Source: CAVTJL01 sp963752325
GTDB lineage: Bacteria > Pseudomonadota > Alphaproteobacteria > Geminicoccales > Geminicoccaceae
DNA: 64,000 nucleotides
Direction of reading: 5' to 3'
NCBI GenBank assembly: GCA_963752325.1
Contig: CAVVXU010000004.1
Coordinates: forward strand, 1-64,000
Positions 31,950 to 41,577 of the stretch are shown here, piece by piece (positions within the stretch are counted from its first letter, which is position 1; the number at the start of each line of letters is the position of its first letter). The notes under the pieces were generated by a model, which saw only the letters and a list, made by a program, of their open reading frames with translations, made no database searches and was not told the DNA's origin. A program made the translations under genes and the position numbers.

Positions 31950-33149
31950 ATGGTTCACGTTGGGTATGGGAAGCATTCGACAGCAGCGGGGGCGGTGGGG
32001 CAGTGCGCGTCCGCGCTCGGCTCCGTCGAGCCGCGCCTCCTGCTGACTTTCTGCGGAGGGAAGCACGACCCGAGGGCCATTCTCGCCGAGCTTCGGGGCC
32101 GCTTCGGCGAGGACGTGCCGATTGTCGGAGGCTCGGCGGCGGGCGTGATCTGGCGGGATGGCTTCGGTTATAGCGGTCTGGAGGTCGGCATCGCAGCCTT
32201 CGTCAGCTCCGACATCGTGCCCAAGATCGCCGTCACGCATGACCTGCAGAGCGGCGAGCAGGCCGCCGGCGCCGCGCTCGGCGCGCGGATCGCCGAGGTG
32301 GCGGACGACGGATCCGTCGTGCTCTTCTTCTACGACAGCGTCGCGAGCCAGGCGCCTCTTCGGCTGCATCCCGCAAGCGCTATTGTCGAGGGCCTACAGA
32401 CCGGGCTCGCTGGGCGCTCCGTGCGCCTTGTCGGCGGCGGCACGCTCACGGACATGAACCTCTTCGACGCCTGGGTGTTCGACGGCCGCCACGTCGCCAA
32501 GCATGCGGCGGTGGCGCTCATCTTTCCACCGAACGTGACCGAAGAGACGGCCATCCTGCACGGTTGCCGCCCGGTCAGCACCTTCATGGAGATCACGCGC
32601 ATCGACGGTGCCGAGGTCTTCGAGCTGGATGGCGAGCCGGCGCTCGGGGTGGTCGAGCGGATGATCGGCCTGTCGCTTGTCGACGCCAAGATGCAGGAAC
32701 TCTCGCTCATCGCCACGCTTGGCGAGAAGCAGGGCGATCCCTACGCGCCCTACGACGAGAACAGCTACGTGAACCGGCTGATTCTGCGGACCAATCATGC
32801 CTCGGGCTCGATCACGCTCTTCGAGCCGGACTTCCGCCGCGGCACGCGGGTCCAGATCATGAGCCGCGACAACTCGTTGATGCTCGATAGTGTCCGCGAT
32901 GGCGTGGCGTCGATCAACAGCCGCGTCGCCGGTCGACGGAGCTTTCTCGGGCTCTATATCGATTGCGCGGGCCGGGCGAGCGCCAGGAGCGGAGCCGCGA
33001 TTGAGGAGGCCGAGCTGGTGCGTCGTGGCCTTGATCCGTCTGTCCCGCTTCTCGGCTTCTATTCGGGCGTCGAGATCGCTCCATTCGCAGGCTATAGCAG
33101 GCCTCTGGATTGGACGGGCGTGCTGACCGTGCTCGAGCGCAAGGCATGA
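31950..33149 (+). CDS. FIST-domain sensory protein
   Basis: This 399-residue protein has an N-terminal FIST domain ('ILAELRGRFGEDVPIVGGSAAGVIWRDGFGYSGLEVGIAAF') and a C-terminal FIST_C domain ('CAGRASARSGAAIEEAELVRRGL', then 'PLLGFYSGVEIAPFAGYSRPLDWTGVLTVLE'). FIST proteins are predicted to bind small ligands, possibly amino acids, in signalling. I chose ATG 31950 because GGAG lies seven bases upstream. In-frame starts at 31893 and 31920 would add residues without homology. Its stop overlaps the start of a hybrid histidine kinase (ATGA), so sensor and kinase are made together. Confidence 0.85.
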   Translation: MVHVGYGKHSTAAGAVGQCASALGSVEPRLLLTFCGGKHDPRAILAELRGRFGEDVPIVGGSAAGVIWRDGFGYSGLEVGIAAFVSSDIVPKIAVTHDLQSGEQAAGAALGARIAEVADDGSVVLFFYDSVASQAPLRLHPASAIVEGLQTGLAGRSVRLVGGGTLTDMNLFDAWVFDGRHVAKHAAVALIFPPNVTEETAILHGCRPVSTFMEITRIDGAEVFELDGEPALGVVERMIGLSLVDAKMQELSLIATLGEKQGDPYAPYDENSYVNRLILRTNHASGSITLFEPDFRRGTRVQIMSRDNSLMLDSVRDGVASINSRVAGRRSFLGLYIDCAGRASARSGAAIEEAELVRRGLDPSVPLLGFYSGVEIAPFAGYSRPLDWTGVLTVLERKA

Positions 33150-34985
33150 GCGGTTCGGACCGCTCCTCAGGCAACGGCGTTCCGGGTCAGCTCGAGAGGG
33201 AGCTCGCCTACTACCGGCGGGAATGCAACGATCTCGGAGCCCGCCTGCTGCGCCTGCAGGAGGAGCAGAGCCAGGCGTTCCGCGAGGCGCGGCGCAGCCG
33301 CACGGTTGCGAAGCTGATTAGAGAGATCCATCGCTTGGCCGATACCGGGCTCGGCCCGGACGAGCTGGGCGGCCCGATTCTCGAGGTGATCGTCGAGAAT
33401 GCGATCTGCGATGGGGCCGCCCTTCTTCTGGAGGACCCGTCCGGAAGCGGCCGCTTCGTCTTGAGCCACGTCATCGGTCTGAACGAGCCCTCGACAGAGC
33501 CGACCTTCGTGCCGGGCGCTCCGACCTTCTTCCTGACGACATCACAGACGCCGCTCGAGCCGCCGGCCTACGAGCTTACCGGTATCTTGCGTTTGCCCTA
33601 CATTCTCTGGGCATATGATCGCTCCTCCGGGCACGCGCTCATCATCGGCAACCGCTCGGAGGCCAACATCAGCCGCGCCTTCGAGCCCGGAGACCAGGAG
33701 CTCATCGAGGGAGCGCTCTCCGTCTATCTCGACGTGCTCGCCCGCAAGCGCGGCGAGATGCAGCTGCGTGAGGCAAAGGAAGCCGCCGAGGTGGCGCGGT
33801 GCGAGGCCGAGGAGGCGCGCGCCGTGGCCGAGCTGGCGGCCCATGCTAAGTCGGACTTTCTCGCGGCGATGAGCCACGAGATCCGGACGCCGATGACGAG
33901 CGTCCTCGGCATGGCCGATCTGCTGGGCAATGAGCGGCTCGGTGAGCGCCAGCATCGCTACGTCCAGACGATCCGCGCCTCCGGCCGTCACCTCCTGGCC
34001 CTGATCAACGATATCCTCGACTTCTCGCGCATCGAGTTCGGGCCGGCTGGAGCTCGAGCATATCGACTTCTCGCTCGAGGATCTGTGCGCGGATGTGCAC
34101 ACGCTCCTGGCGCAGCAGGCCGAGGATCGCGGCCTCGATCTTGTGTTCGAGGTGGCTGCGGATGTGCCGCCGATCGTCCGGGGTGATCCCACCCGTGTTC
34201 GGCAGATGCTGCTGAATCTCGTCGGCAACGCCCTGAAGTTCACGCGGGAGGGGGGTATCCGGGTGAGCGTTGGCAGCTCGGTGGCGAGCGATCGGTATGC
34301 GCGCGTGCGGCTCGAGGTGCGGGATACCGGCATCGGGATTCCTTCGGAGCACCAGGCCCGCCTGTTCGAACCTTTCAGCCAGGCCGAGACCTCGACGATG
34401 CGCCGCTATGGCGGCACCGGACTAGGGCTCGCCATCTGCAAGCGGCTGGTCGACGCCATGGGTGGTGCCATCGGCCTCGAGAGCACGCCCGGCGAGGGAA
34501 GCCTCTTCTGGCTCGAGCTGCCTTTGGAGATAGGCGAGGCAGGAGCCGATATCGGCCCCTCCGCCGTCAATGGCGCGGCGGTGAGCCCCCTCCGCGTGCT
34601 GGTCGTCGACGACGTATGGACCAACCGCGAGCTCCTGGGGGCGATGCTGGGCCAGCAGGGCCACGAGGTGCTGTTCGCCGAGGACGGCGCCGAGGCGGTT
34701 CAGATGGCCGAGGAGGAGCGCCTAGACCTCGTGCTGATGGACGTGCGCATGCCGGTACTCGACGGCGTGGAGGCGACCCGCCGTATCAGGGCCATGAGCG
34801 GCCCTGTCTCCTCCGTGCCGATCATCGGCCTCACGGCAAACATCATGGAGGACGAGCACCGGCGATATGTCAGCGCCGGCATGGACATGATCCTGACCAA
34901 GCCCGTCGTCTGGCCGGATCTCTTCGCCGTCATCGCCGCTGTGGCGGAGGGACGCGGCGCCGGGGGCGATCGCAGGGTCTGCTGA
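33146..34985 (+). CDS. Hybrid sensor histidine kinase with receiver domain, one frameshift
   Basis: This soluble kinase of about 612 residues is built from a short N-terminal coiled coil, a GAF-like domain (about 55-190, 'ILEVIVENAICDGAALLLED'), a second coiled coil and a HisKA domain with His244 in 'AMSHEIRTPMTSVLG'. The ATPase domain follows ('LLNLVGNALKFTREGG', 'DTGIGIP', 'GTGLGLAICKRLV') and then a receiver whose phosphoacceptor Asp is in 'DLVLMDVRMPVLDG'. The frame breaks near 34045 through one extra C. There is no transmembrane segment. It is co-translated with the FIST protein, probably its input. No separate output regulator is adjacent. Confidence 0.86.
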
Positions 34986-35374
34986 GCGGTCCGCTTCGCC
35001 GGGCGGGTCCTGATACCCTATGGAGGCGAACATCTCGTCGCCTTCGGTGAGGCGCGACCTGGGGCGTCCGAGCCGCAGCGCACCTCGATCTTCTCCGGAC
35101 GTGCTTGCGGCTCAGAGCCGCAGCGTGGGCTCGCCGCTGCGCACCCGGCCCTGAGGCTGAGCGCCGAGATGGCCGAGGCACACAGCGCCACTGCCTCCGA
35201 GGTCGCAGGCCTCAGGCCCGACCGAAGGCTCTCACTTGTGGTAGAAGCAGGGAGAACCGGACATGGCATGATATTCTAGCCCATTTCGGGCCCATCTGTC
35301 GAGGCCACTGCTCGTGGCCACCAATACGTCACATGGCCATGTCCCGGGACCACTCACAAGCAAGGGGACCGGTC
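34986..35374. other. Intergenic region, no gene assigned
   Basis: About 390 bases lie between the kinase and the desaturase. One frame stays open for about 90 codons but has no start and no recognisable product. An AT-richer patch with TATTCT near 35272 might be part of the desaturase promoter, without a matching -35 at proper distance. I see no RNA gene. Confidence 0.35.
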
Positions 35375-36571
35375 ATGATGATGCTCTCAGCCCAGCCGGC
35401 GGACAGCACGCTCGACGCCGCGGATCTCAGCGGGCGCCTCGACGCGCGCGCGCAGATGGCCGCACGATTGCCTGCCCTCGTTCAGCCCTTCCTCACCTGG
35501 CTTACCGCTCGCCCGGCGCCGGGAGAGACGGATCGCGAGCGGCCCGGCTGGGCCTTCGTCAGTGAGGCGCTCCTCTGGCTCGCCGTCGGGACCGCCTTGG
35601 GCGTGCTCGCCTTCGAGGCGACCGTCCCGATTGCCTCTCTGCTGATGCCCATCTCCCTCCTGGCGACCTGCTGCGGCCTCGGCCTGTTCCAGGTGGTCGT
35701 CTTCCACCATTGCTCACACGGCACGGTGTTCGCCCGACGCGAGCACAACCGCAATGTCGGCCGGCTGATCTCGGCGCTGCTGCTCTTCAAGCACTTCGAT
35801 GCCTACAAGCAGGAGCACATGCTGCACCACAACGCCCGCAAGCTGCTCACCGACGAGGACGAGTTCGCGGACTTCGTGCTCAACATGTGCCGCCTGGAGC
35901 CGCAGGTCCCGAAGCGCGAGCTCTGGCGGCGGGTCCTCGTCGAGGTCGTCTTCTCGCCGGCCTTCCATCTGCGCTTTCTGCAACGGCGCGTCCATGCTGC
36001 GTTGAGGTCGCCCGACGCTCTCCACAACCGTGTCGGCACCGCGGCCTGGCTGCTGGCGTTCGCGGCTGCCATCGCCACGGGCCACCTCTTTCCCTACCTC
36101 GTGATCTGGGTGCTGCCCGTCACCGTTCTTCTGCAGATGGCAACTGTTGGCCGCATCCTCTGCGAGCACCGCTTCCCTGAGCCCGCCCTCATCACCGCCC
36201 GCGGCCGTGAGTTCATCTGCCGCTCCACGGCCGGTGTCTTTCCCGGCTCAGCCCCTCCTGAGGAGACCGCCGACACGCTGCGCGGGCTCGTCCTCTGGTG
36301 CCGCTGGTGGCTCGATATGCTGACCCGTCAGCTCTTCGTGCGGCTCTTCGTCCTCGTCGGCGACGCGCCCTGTCACGACTTCCACCATCGCCGGCCCGCG
36401 GGGAACGCATGGACCAGCTACATCCACGCCCGGCAGAAGGATGTCGATGCAGGCTGCCCAGGCTACCCGCTGAACTACGGCGAGACGTGGGGGCTGTTTC
36501 GGGCGATCGACGAGAATCTCGAGACGCTGGCCAACACGCCGAAGGACTTTCTTTCGCACCAGGCGGGCTGA
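35375..36571 (+). CDS. Fatty-acid desaturase-family membrane protein
   Basis: This is a protein of about 398 residues with membrane segments near residues 70-110 and 225-260. Three histidine boxes are visible: 'FHHCSHGTVF', 'KQEHMLHHNARKL' and 'CHDFHHRRPAGNAW'. They would bind the di-iron centre of an acyl-lipid or related desaturase/hydroxylase. Three ATG codons stand in a row at 35375, 35378 and 35381 with AAGGGGA just upstream. The N-terminus is longer than in many desaturases. Substrate and position of desaturation are unknown. It is transcribed in the same direction as the following dehydrogenase. Confidence 0.8.
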   Translation: MMMLSAQPADSTLDAADLSGRLDARAQMAARLPALVQPFLTWLTARPAPGETDRERPGWAFVSEALLWLAVGTALGVLAFEATVPIASLLMPISLLATCCGLGLFQVVVFHHCSHGTVFARREHNRNVGRLISALLLFKHFDAYKQEHMLHHNARKLLTDEDEFADFVLNMCRLEPQVPKRELWRRVLVEVVFSPAFHLRFLQRRVHAALRSPDALHNRVGTAAWLLAFAAAIATGHLFPYLVIWVLPVTVLLQMATVGRILCEHRFPEPALITARGREFICRSTAGVFPGSAPPEETADTLRGLVLWCRWWLDMLTRQLFVRLFVLVGDAPCHDFHHRRPAGNAWTSYIHARQKDVDAGCPGYPLNYGETWGLFRAIDENLETLANTPKDFLSHQAG

Positions 36572-36651
36572 GGCGGACGGAGCGCCGGTCCTGGCCCGCG
36601 GCGCCGCGGCGCTCTATAGGTCGCCTCGACCCAACCGCACGGAGGTTTACG

Positions 36652-37434
36652 ATGACGGTGCTCGACCGGTTCCGGCTCGATGGCAAGCGCCTCTTCATCA
36701 CCGGGGGCAGCCGGGGGCTGGGGCGGGCGATGGCGCTCGCCATCGCCGAGGCGGGCGCCGACGTCGTGCTGACGGGCCGCGATGCCGAGAGCCTCGAGCG
36801 TGCTGCCGGCGAGATCAGGGCGCTTGGCCGTCAGGCTGTGACCTTTCAGGGCGACATGGGCGAGCCCGAGACCTGCGAGCGCATCGCCCAGGAGGCCGTG
36901 GCCAGCCACGGCCCCATCGACATCCTGATCAACAATGTGGGCGGCCGGCGCGAGAGCCTGGCCACCGAGGCGATGCCGACCGAGACCTGGCGGCGGCTCG
37001 TCGACCTCAACCTCACGAGCTGCTTCATCTGTACCAAGATCCTCGGCGGAGCGATGGTCAAGGCCGGGAAGGGCGGCCGGATCATCAACATTTCCTCGAT
37101 CAACGCGCTGGTGGCTGGGCGCGACATCGGCGGCCGGCACTACGAGACGACCAAAGCCGCGATGCTGCAGTTCACGCGCTCCGTGGCGGCGGACTGGGCG
37201 CCCACCGGCGTCACGGCCAACGCCATCTGCCCCGGCCTCTTCATGACCGAGCCGAACAAGCGCTGGCAGAGCCTGCATCCGGAGATGATCGAGGGTATCC
37301 GCGCGCGCACCCCGATGGGCCATCCCGGCGAGCCGGAGGACCTGGGGCCGCTCGCCGTCTATCTCGCCTCGGATGCCTCTCGCTACATGACCGGAGCCAC
37401 CCTGGTGATCGACGGCGGCTACACGCTCTGGTGA
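36652..37434 (+). CDS. Short-chain dehydrogenase, gluconate 5-dehydrogenase-like
   Basis: This 260-residue classical SDR has 'FITGGSRGLGRAMALAIAEAG' (cofactor loop), 'DILINNVGG', 'IINISSINALVAG' and the catalytic Tyr164/Lys168 in 'YETTKAAMLQFTRSVA'. It is nearest in pattern to gluconate 5-dehydrogenase/2-deoxygluconate 3-dehydrogenase. A perfect GGAGG lies six bases before ATG 36652. Its stop overlaps the GTG start of a GH1 glycosidase, so the two enzymes are probably made together, with glycoside hydrolysis feeding sugar oxidation. That link is inference from the overlap. Confidence 0.83.
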   Translation: MTVLDRFRLDGKRLFITGGSRGLGRAMALAIAEAGADVVLTGRDAESLERAAGEIRALGRQAVTFQGDMGEPETCERIAQEAVASHGPIDILINNVGGRRESLATEAMPTETWRRLVDLNLTSCFICTKILGGAMVKAGKGGRIINISSINALVAGRDIGGRHYETTKAAMLQFTRSVAADWAPTGVTANAICPGLFMTEPNKRWQSLHPEMIEGIRARTPMGHPGEPEDLGPLAVYLASDASRYMTGATLVIDGGYTLW

Positions 37435-38798
37435 CCGGGCCGGCCCCGAGCGGGGCGCCGGCAAGCGGACGTTTCCCGAAAGGATTTCTCTGGGGCGCCT
37501 CCACCTCGGCCTTTCAGATCGAGGGTGCCCTAGCCGAGGACGGGCGCGGGCCCAGCGTCTGGGACGCCTGGATGCGGCAGCCCGGGCGGATCGCCGACGG
37601 CACGACGGCCGAGGTGGCCTGCGACCACTATCATCGCTGGCCCGGGGACATCGACCTGCTCGTCCGGCTGGGCGCCGGCACCTATCGCTTCTCGATCGCG
37701 TGGCCACGGGTGATGCCGGAAGGGCGCGGCCCCCCCAACGCCCGGGGGCTCGATTTCTACGACCGTCTCGTCGACGCGCTCCTGGCGGTCGGCATCGAGC
37801 CCTGGCCCTGCCTCTATCACTTCGATCTGCCCCTGGCGCTCGAGGAGGCCGGCGGCTGGCGCAGCCGCGACACGGCCTTCCGCTTGGGCGAGTATGCCGA
37901 AGCGGTCGGGCGCCGACTCGGGGACCGGGTGAGGCGCTTCGCCACCATCAACGAGCCCAACATCGTTCTCTGCTCCGGCTATGTGCTGGGGCTCCATCCG
38001 CCCGGGCGGCGACCCGTTGGCGACTGGCTGCGCGCCACCCATCATCTGGCGCTTGGTCACGGTGCCGCGGCGGCGGCGCTTCGGGCGTCGGTGCCCCGGC
38101 TGGAGGTCGGGCCCGTTCTCTCGCTCGGCCCCGTCACCGCCGCGTCGCGCGGGATGGGCGATCGGGTGGCGAGGTCGCTCGTCAACCTCGTCTGGCGCCG
38201 GGCACTGCTCGAGCCGATGCTGCTGGGGCGCTATCCGCGCCGGCTGAGGCCACTCCTGGCACCCTTCGTCCGCCCGGGCGACATGGCTCAGATCGCCGCC
38301 GGCTGCGACTATCTCGGGCTCAACCACTACAGCCGCGCCCGCGTGATGGCTGGACGCGATGCCGGCGGTCGGCTGGGTGTGCGCGCGGCGCCGCCCCCTG
38401 ACGGTCGAGGCGTGACGGCGAGCGGCTGGGAGATCGATCCCGCGGCGTTTCTCCAGCAGCTCCTCGAGCTCAAGGACCGCTACGGCAACCCCACCGTCTA
38501 TGTGATGGAGAACGGCGCCGCCTTTCCGGACGAGCCGGACGCGCAGGGCCATATCGCCGACGTCGACCGCATCGCCTTCTTCCGGGGCTATCTGGCGGCG
38601 CTGGCCGACGCGGTCGCGCGCGGCTGCGCCGTTCGTGGCTATCTCGTCTGGACGCTTCTCGACAATTTCGAATGGACGGAGGGCTTCACCCAGCGCTTCG
38701 GCATCGTCCATGTCGACCGTCGGACGCTGGCGCGCACGCCCAATGCCTCGTTCGACTATCTGCGCGAGGTGTTTCGATCCAACGCCCTGCCGTCCTGA
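37431..38798 (+). CDS. Glycoside hydrolase family 1 (beta-glucosidase type)
   Basis: This is a 455-residue retaining glycosidase of the (beta/alpha)8-barrel GH1 family. The opening 'PKGFLWGASTSAFQIEGA' is diagnostic. The acid/base is Glu175 in 'TINEPNI' and the nucleophile is Glu360 in 'YVMENGAAF'. The substrate-binding 'WTLLDNFEWTEGFTQRFGIVHVD' closes the barrel. There is no signal peptide, so it acts on imported glycosides. The GTG start overlaps the stop of the preceding dehydrogenase. The frame is intact throughout. Confidence 0.92.
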   Translation: MTGPAPSGAPASGRFPKGFLWGASTSAFQIEGALAEDGRGPSVWDAWMRQPGRIADGTTAEVACDHYHRWPGDIDLLVRLGAGTYRFSIAWPRVMPEGRGPPNARGLDFYDRLVDALLAVGIEPWPCLYHFDLPLALEEAGGWRSRDTAFRLGEYAEAVGRRLGDRVRRFATINEPNIVLCSGYVLGLHPPGRRPVGDWLRATHHLALGHGAAAAALRASVPRLEVGPVLSLGPVTAASRGMGDRVARSLVNLVWRRALLEPMLLGRYPRRLRPLLAPFVRPGDMAQIAAGCDYLGLNHYSRARVMAGRDAGGRLGVRAAPPPDGRGVTASGWEIDPAAFLQQLLELKDRYGNPTVYVMENGAAFPDEPDAQGHIADVDRIAFFRGYLAALADAVARGCAVRGYLVWTLLDNFEWTEGFTQRFGIVHVDRRTLARTPNASFDYLREVFRSNALPS

Positions 38799-38816
38799 GA
38801 CGTGGCCGAAAGAAGG

Positions 38817-39752
38817 TCAGAGCCGGGCGAGGCGCTCGAGCAAAAGGTCATAGAAACCCGGCACGTCCGCCTCCGTCATGACCATGGCGTTGGCCGGCCG
38901 GCCGGTCTTGCCCCACCAGTCGACGACCGAGCGGCCGCGACAGAGCCCCTCGGTCTCGATATCCACACGGCGGGCCGTTCCCTTGAAGATCGCAGGCTCG
39001 AGCAGCCAGGCGATCGTGCAGGGGTCGTGGAGGGGAGCGCCCGCGAGACCGTGACGCTCGATGTCGTGGCGGCCGTAAAAGTCGAGGATCGCGGCCACGG
39101 CTTTCCCTACCGGCGTGCCGAGGCTCCGGATGCGGTCCAGGCGCTCTGCGGTGGTCAGGACCGTGTGGGTGACATCGAGGCCGAACATCACGATGGGCGC
39201 CCCGGCCTCGAAGACGATCCCCGCGGCATGAGGGTCGACAAAAAAGTTGAACTCGGCCGAGGCGGTGATGTTGCCCAGGCCGCTGGCACCGCCCATCAGC
39301 ACGATCTGGGCGATCCGCGGTACGATGCGAGGCTCCTCGACGATCGCGAGCGCGATGTTCGTGAGCGGGCCGGTCGGCACGAGCGTGATGCTGCCTTCCG
39401 GCTCAGCCATCAGGCGCTCGATGATGGCCTGCACGGCGTGGACGGGTGCCAGCGGCAGGGTCGGCTCCGGCAGGGTGACGCCGTTGAGCCCGGTCTCCCC
39501 GTGGACCTCCTCGGCGGTGACGAGGGCATGGAGAATGGGCCTCGGGCAGCCGGCATGGACGGCGACGTCCTGTCGGCCGGCGAGCTCGACGATCCGCCTG
39601 GCATTGTCGGTGATCCGGGCGAGCGGGACGTTGCCGGCGACCGTCGTCACGGCCAGCACCTCGAGCGCCTCCGGGCTCGCCAGCGCCATGAGAAGCGCCA
39701 CGGCGTCATCCTGCCCGGGGTCGCAGTCGATGATGATGCGGCGCGGTGACAA
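38817..39752 (-). CDS. Inosine/uridine-preferring nucleoside hydrolase family
   Basis: This is a 311-residue N-ribohydrolase. The calcium-binding aspartate cluster 'IIIDCDPGQDDAVALLMAL' lies at the N-terminus, and 'LVPTGPLTNIALAI', 'VLMGGA' and 'AEFNFFVDPHAAGIVF' are also characteristic. 'PLHDPCTIAWLLEP' contains the C-terminal His-Asp. It hydrolyses nucleosides to base and ribose. The start is TTG 39752, supported by AAGGAG six bases upstream. It converges on the GH1 gene with only 18 bases between them, without an obvious terminator. Confidence 0.88.
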   Translation of the reverse strand: MSPRRIIIDCDPGQDDAVALLMALASPEALEVLAVTTVAGNVPLARITDNARRIVELAGRQDVAVHAGCPRPILHALVTAEEVHGETGLNGVTLPEPTLPLAPVHAVQAIIERLMAEPEGSITLVPTGPLTNIALAIVEEPRIVPRIAQIVLMGGASGLGNITASAEFNFFVDPHAAGIVFEAGAPIVMFGLDVTHTVLTTAERLDRIRSLGTPVGKAVAAILDFYGRHDIERHGLAGAPLHDPCTIAWLLEPAIFKGTARRVDIETEGLCRGRSVVDWWGKTGRPANAMVMTEADVPGFYDLLLERLARL

Positions 39753-39766
39753 GCGGCGCTCCTTGC

Positions 39767-41026
39767 CTAGCCCTGGGTCAGCTTGAACTCGATCCGTCGG
39801 TTCCGACGGTAGGCCTCGGGCGTGTCGCCGGGGTCGAGCGGGTGATACTCGCCGAAGCCCGCAGCCGCCAGCCGGTCGGGCGGGATCCCCTGCTCGATCA
39901 GGAACTTGACGACGGCCACCGCGCGCGCCGTCGAGAGGTCCCAGTTGGAGGCGAAGTAGGAGTTCGAGCGCACCGGCACCTTGTCGGTGTAGCCGTCGAC
40001 TTGGAGCACCCAGCCGATGTCGCTCGGGATGTCGGCCGCCACCTGCTTCAGCGTGTCGGCGAGCTCGGTGAGCTTCTGCTGGCCCTGGTCGGCGATGTCG
40101 GCCGAGCCGGACGCGAACAGCACCTCCGACTGAAAGATGAAGCGGTCGCCGACGATGCGGATGTCGTCGCGATTGCCCAGGATCTGCCTGAGGCGGCCGA
40201 AGAACTCCGAACGGTACTGCTGCAGCTCCTCGACCTTTTTGGCGAGCGCCTCGTTGAGCTTCTGGCCGAGATCGGCGATCGTGACCTGCTGGCTCTTGAC
40301 CTGGGCCGAGGTGCTGTCGAGCACCGTGCTCACCGCCTCGAGCTGGGTCGTGGCCTTGGTGAGCAGGCTGGTCAACCGGTCGACCTGTGCCGTCGAGATC
40401 TGCAGCTTGGCCGCCTGCGCCTTGCTCTCCTGCTCGAGCGCGTCTGCTCTGGCCTGCGTGGCCTTGAGGGCGTCCTGGGCCGTCCCGAGCTCGCTCGTGG
40501 CGTTCTGCGCCTCGGTCTGGCTGCCGCTCAGGGTCGTGTTCAGCTCCGCCAGCTTCTGCTCGAGATTCTTGATCTTGGTGTCGCGCTCGTCCTGCACGGT
40601 CTGGAGCTGGCTCGAGAGCTGCTGGCGGTCTTGCTGCAGCGTCTCGACCGTGGTGCCCAGCTCGTCCGTCTTGGCCTTGAGCGTGGCCGCCGTCTCGGTC
40701 TTGGTCTTGAGCTGGTTGGTCGCCGCATCGACCTGCTTTTGCAGGTATTGCAGCGACTGGTTGCGCTTGGCCTCCGCGTCGTTCATGCGCGCGAGCTGGT
40801 CCTGCATCTTGCGGACCAGTGCCTCGACCTCATCGAAGCTGGGGGCGCCCGCGGTCGTCGCCGCAGTGCCCGAGGAACCCGTCGGCGTTCCGGTCGAGGG
40901 CGACGCGGGGGCGGGTGGTGAGGTCGCGGTCGGGGTGGCCGGCGCCTGATCGGCAGCGTCGGCCGGCCCTGCGGCCAGCGCCGCAAGGGATATCGCCAGC
41001 AAAAGCGCCTCGATGGATCGGGCCAT
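39767..41026 (-). CDS. Envelope protein with coiled coil and OmpA/MotB peptidoglycan-binding domain
   Basis: This is a 419-residue exported protein. It has a signal peptide ('EALLLAISLAALAAGPADA'), a Pro/Thr/Ala-rich linker, a long coiled coil (about residues 65-285, many Gln and Leu heptads) and a C-terminal OmpA-type domain. That domain has 'FQSEVLFASGSADIADQGQQKL' and the peptidoglycan-binding 'SNWDLSTARAVAVVKFLIEQGI' with 'RRNRRIEFKLTQG'. The C-terminus is closest to MotB-like proteins, but the membrane anchor and channel residue of MotB are missing, so it is a structural envelope protein and not a motor stator. It is a single gene with no partner. Confidence 0.8.
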   Translation of the reverse strand: MARSIEALLLAISLAALAAGPADAADQAPATPTATSPPAPASPSTGTPTGSSGTAATTAGAPSFDEVEALVRKMQDQLARMNDAEAKRNQSLQYLQKQVDAATNQLKTKTETAATLKAKTDELGTTVETLQQDRQQLSSQLQTVQDERDTKIKNLEQKLAELNTTLSGSQTEAQNATSELGTAQDALKATQARADALEQESKAQAAKLQISTAQVDRLTSLLTKATTQLEAVSTVLDSTSAQVKSQQVTIADLGQKLNEALAKKVEELQQYRSEFFGRLRQILGNRDDIRIVGDRFIFQSEVLFASGSADIADQGQQKLTELADTLKQVAADIPSDIGWVLQVDGYTDKVPVRSNSYFASNWDLSTARAVAVVKFLIEQGIPPDRLAAAGFGEYHPLDPGDTPEAYRRNRRIEFKLTQG

Positions 41027-41144
41027 GCGCCCTGGTCCCTCCCTCGCTCGAAGCTCCGAGCATAGGGCGAGCGCCGGGCCGCTCAAGGGTCGACACGCGA
41101 CGAGGCCCTGGCCAAGAGCCCGGCGCCACCCCACTTTGCGCTCC

Positions 41145-41573
41145 ATGGCACGGGGCAGGGGACAATCCACGCGCTTCTGGCGCACCAAGACCATGGCCGA
41201 GATGAGCGAGGCCGAGTGGGAATCGCTCTGCGACGGCTGCGGGCTCTGCTGCCAGCTGCGGGTCGAGGACGAGGATACGGGAGAGATGGCGCTCTCGGAC
41301 GCCGCCTGCCGCCTTCTCGACCTCTGCACGCATCGCTGCCGGGACTACGCGAATCGCCAGGCCCGCGTGCCCGACTGCGTGAAGGTCACGCCCGAGAACG
41401 TCGTGAGCCTCGACTGGCTGCCGCACAGCTGCGCCTACCGGCTCGTCGCCTTCGGCCACGAGCTGCCGTCCTGGCATCACCTCGTCTGCGGCGATCCCGA
41501 GCGGGTCCACACGCACGGCCCCTCGATGCGCGGCGACCTCGTCAGCGAGGACGATGTGGAGTGGCCGGTCTGA
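41145..41573 (+). CDS. ycgN: YcgN-family (UPF0260) cysteine-cluster protein
   Basis: This is a 142-residue soluble protein with the conserved opening 'TRFWRTKTMAEMSEAEWESLCDGCGLCCQL'. It carries eight clustered cysteines (C-D-G-C-x-L-C-C, then Cys in 'LDLCTHRCRDY', 'PDCVKV', 'HSCAYR' and 'HHLVCGDP') that probably bind a metal or an Fe-S cluster. ATG 41145 includes the conserved F-W-x-x-K-T motif, so shorter starts are unlikely. The function of the family is not known. It is divergent from the OmpA-like gene. Confidence 0.88.
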   Translation: MARGRGQSTRFWRTKTMAEMSEAEWESLCDGCGLCCQLRVEDEDTGEMALSDAACRLLDLCTHRCRDYANRQARVPDCVKVTPENVVSLDWLPHSCAYRLVAFGHELPSWHHLVCGDPERVHTHGPSMRGDLVSEDDVEWPV

Positions 41574-41577
41574 GCGC

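Noticed and set aside
39767..41026. Flagellar stator MotB
   Set aside because: The N-terminus is a cleavable signal peptide followed by linker and coiled coil. The stator helix and its aspartate are absent and no motA is adjacent.
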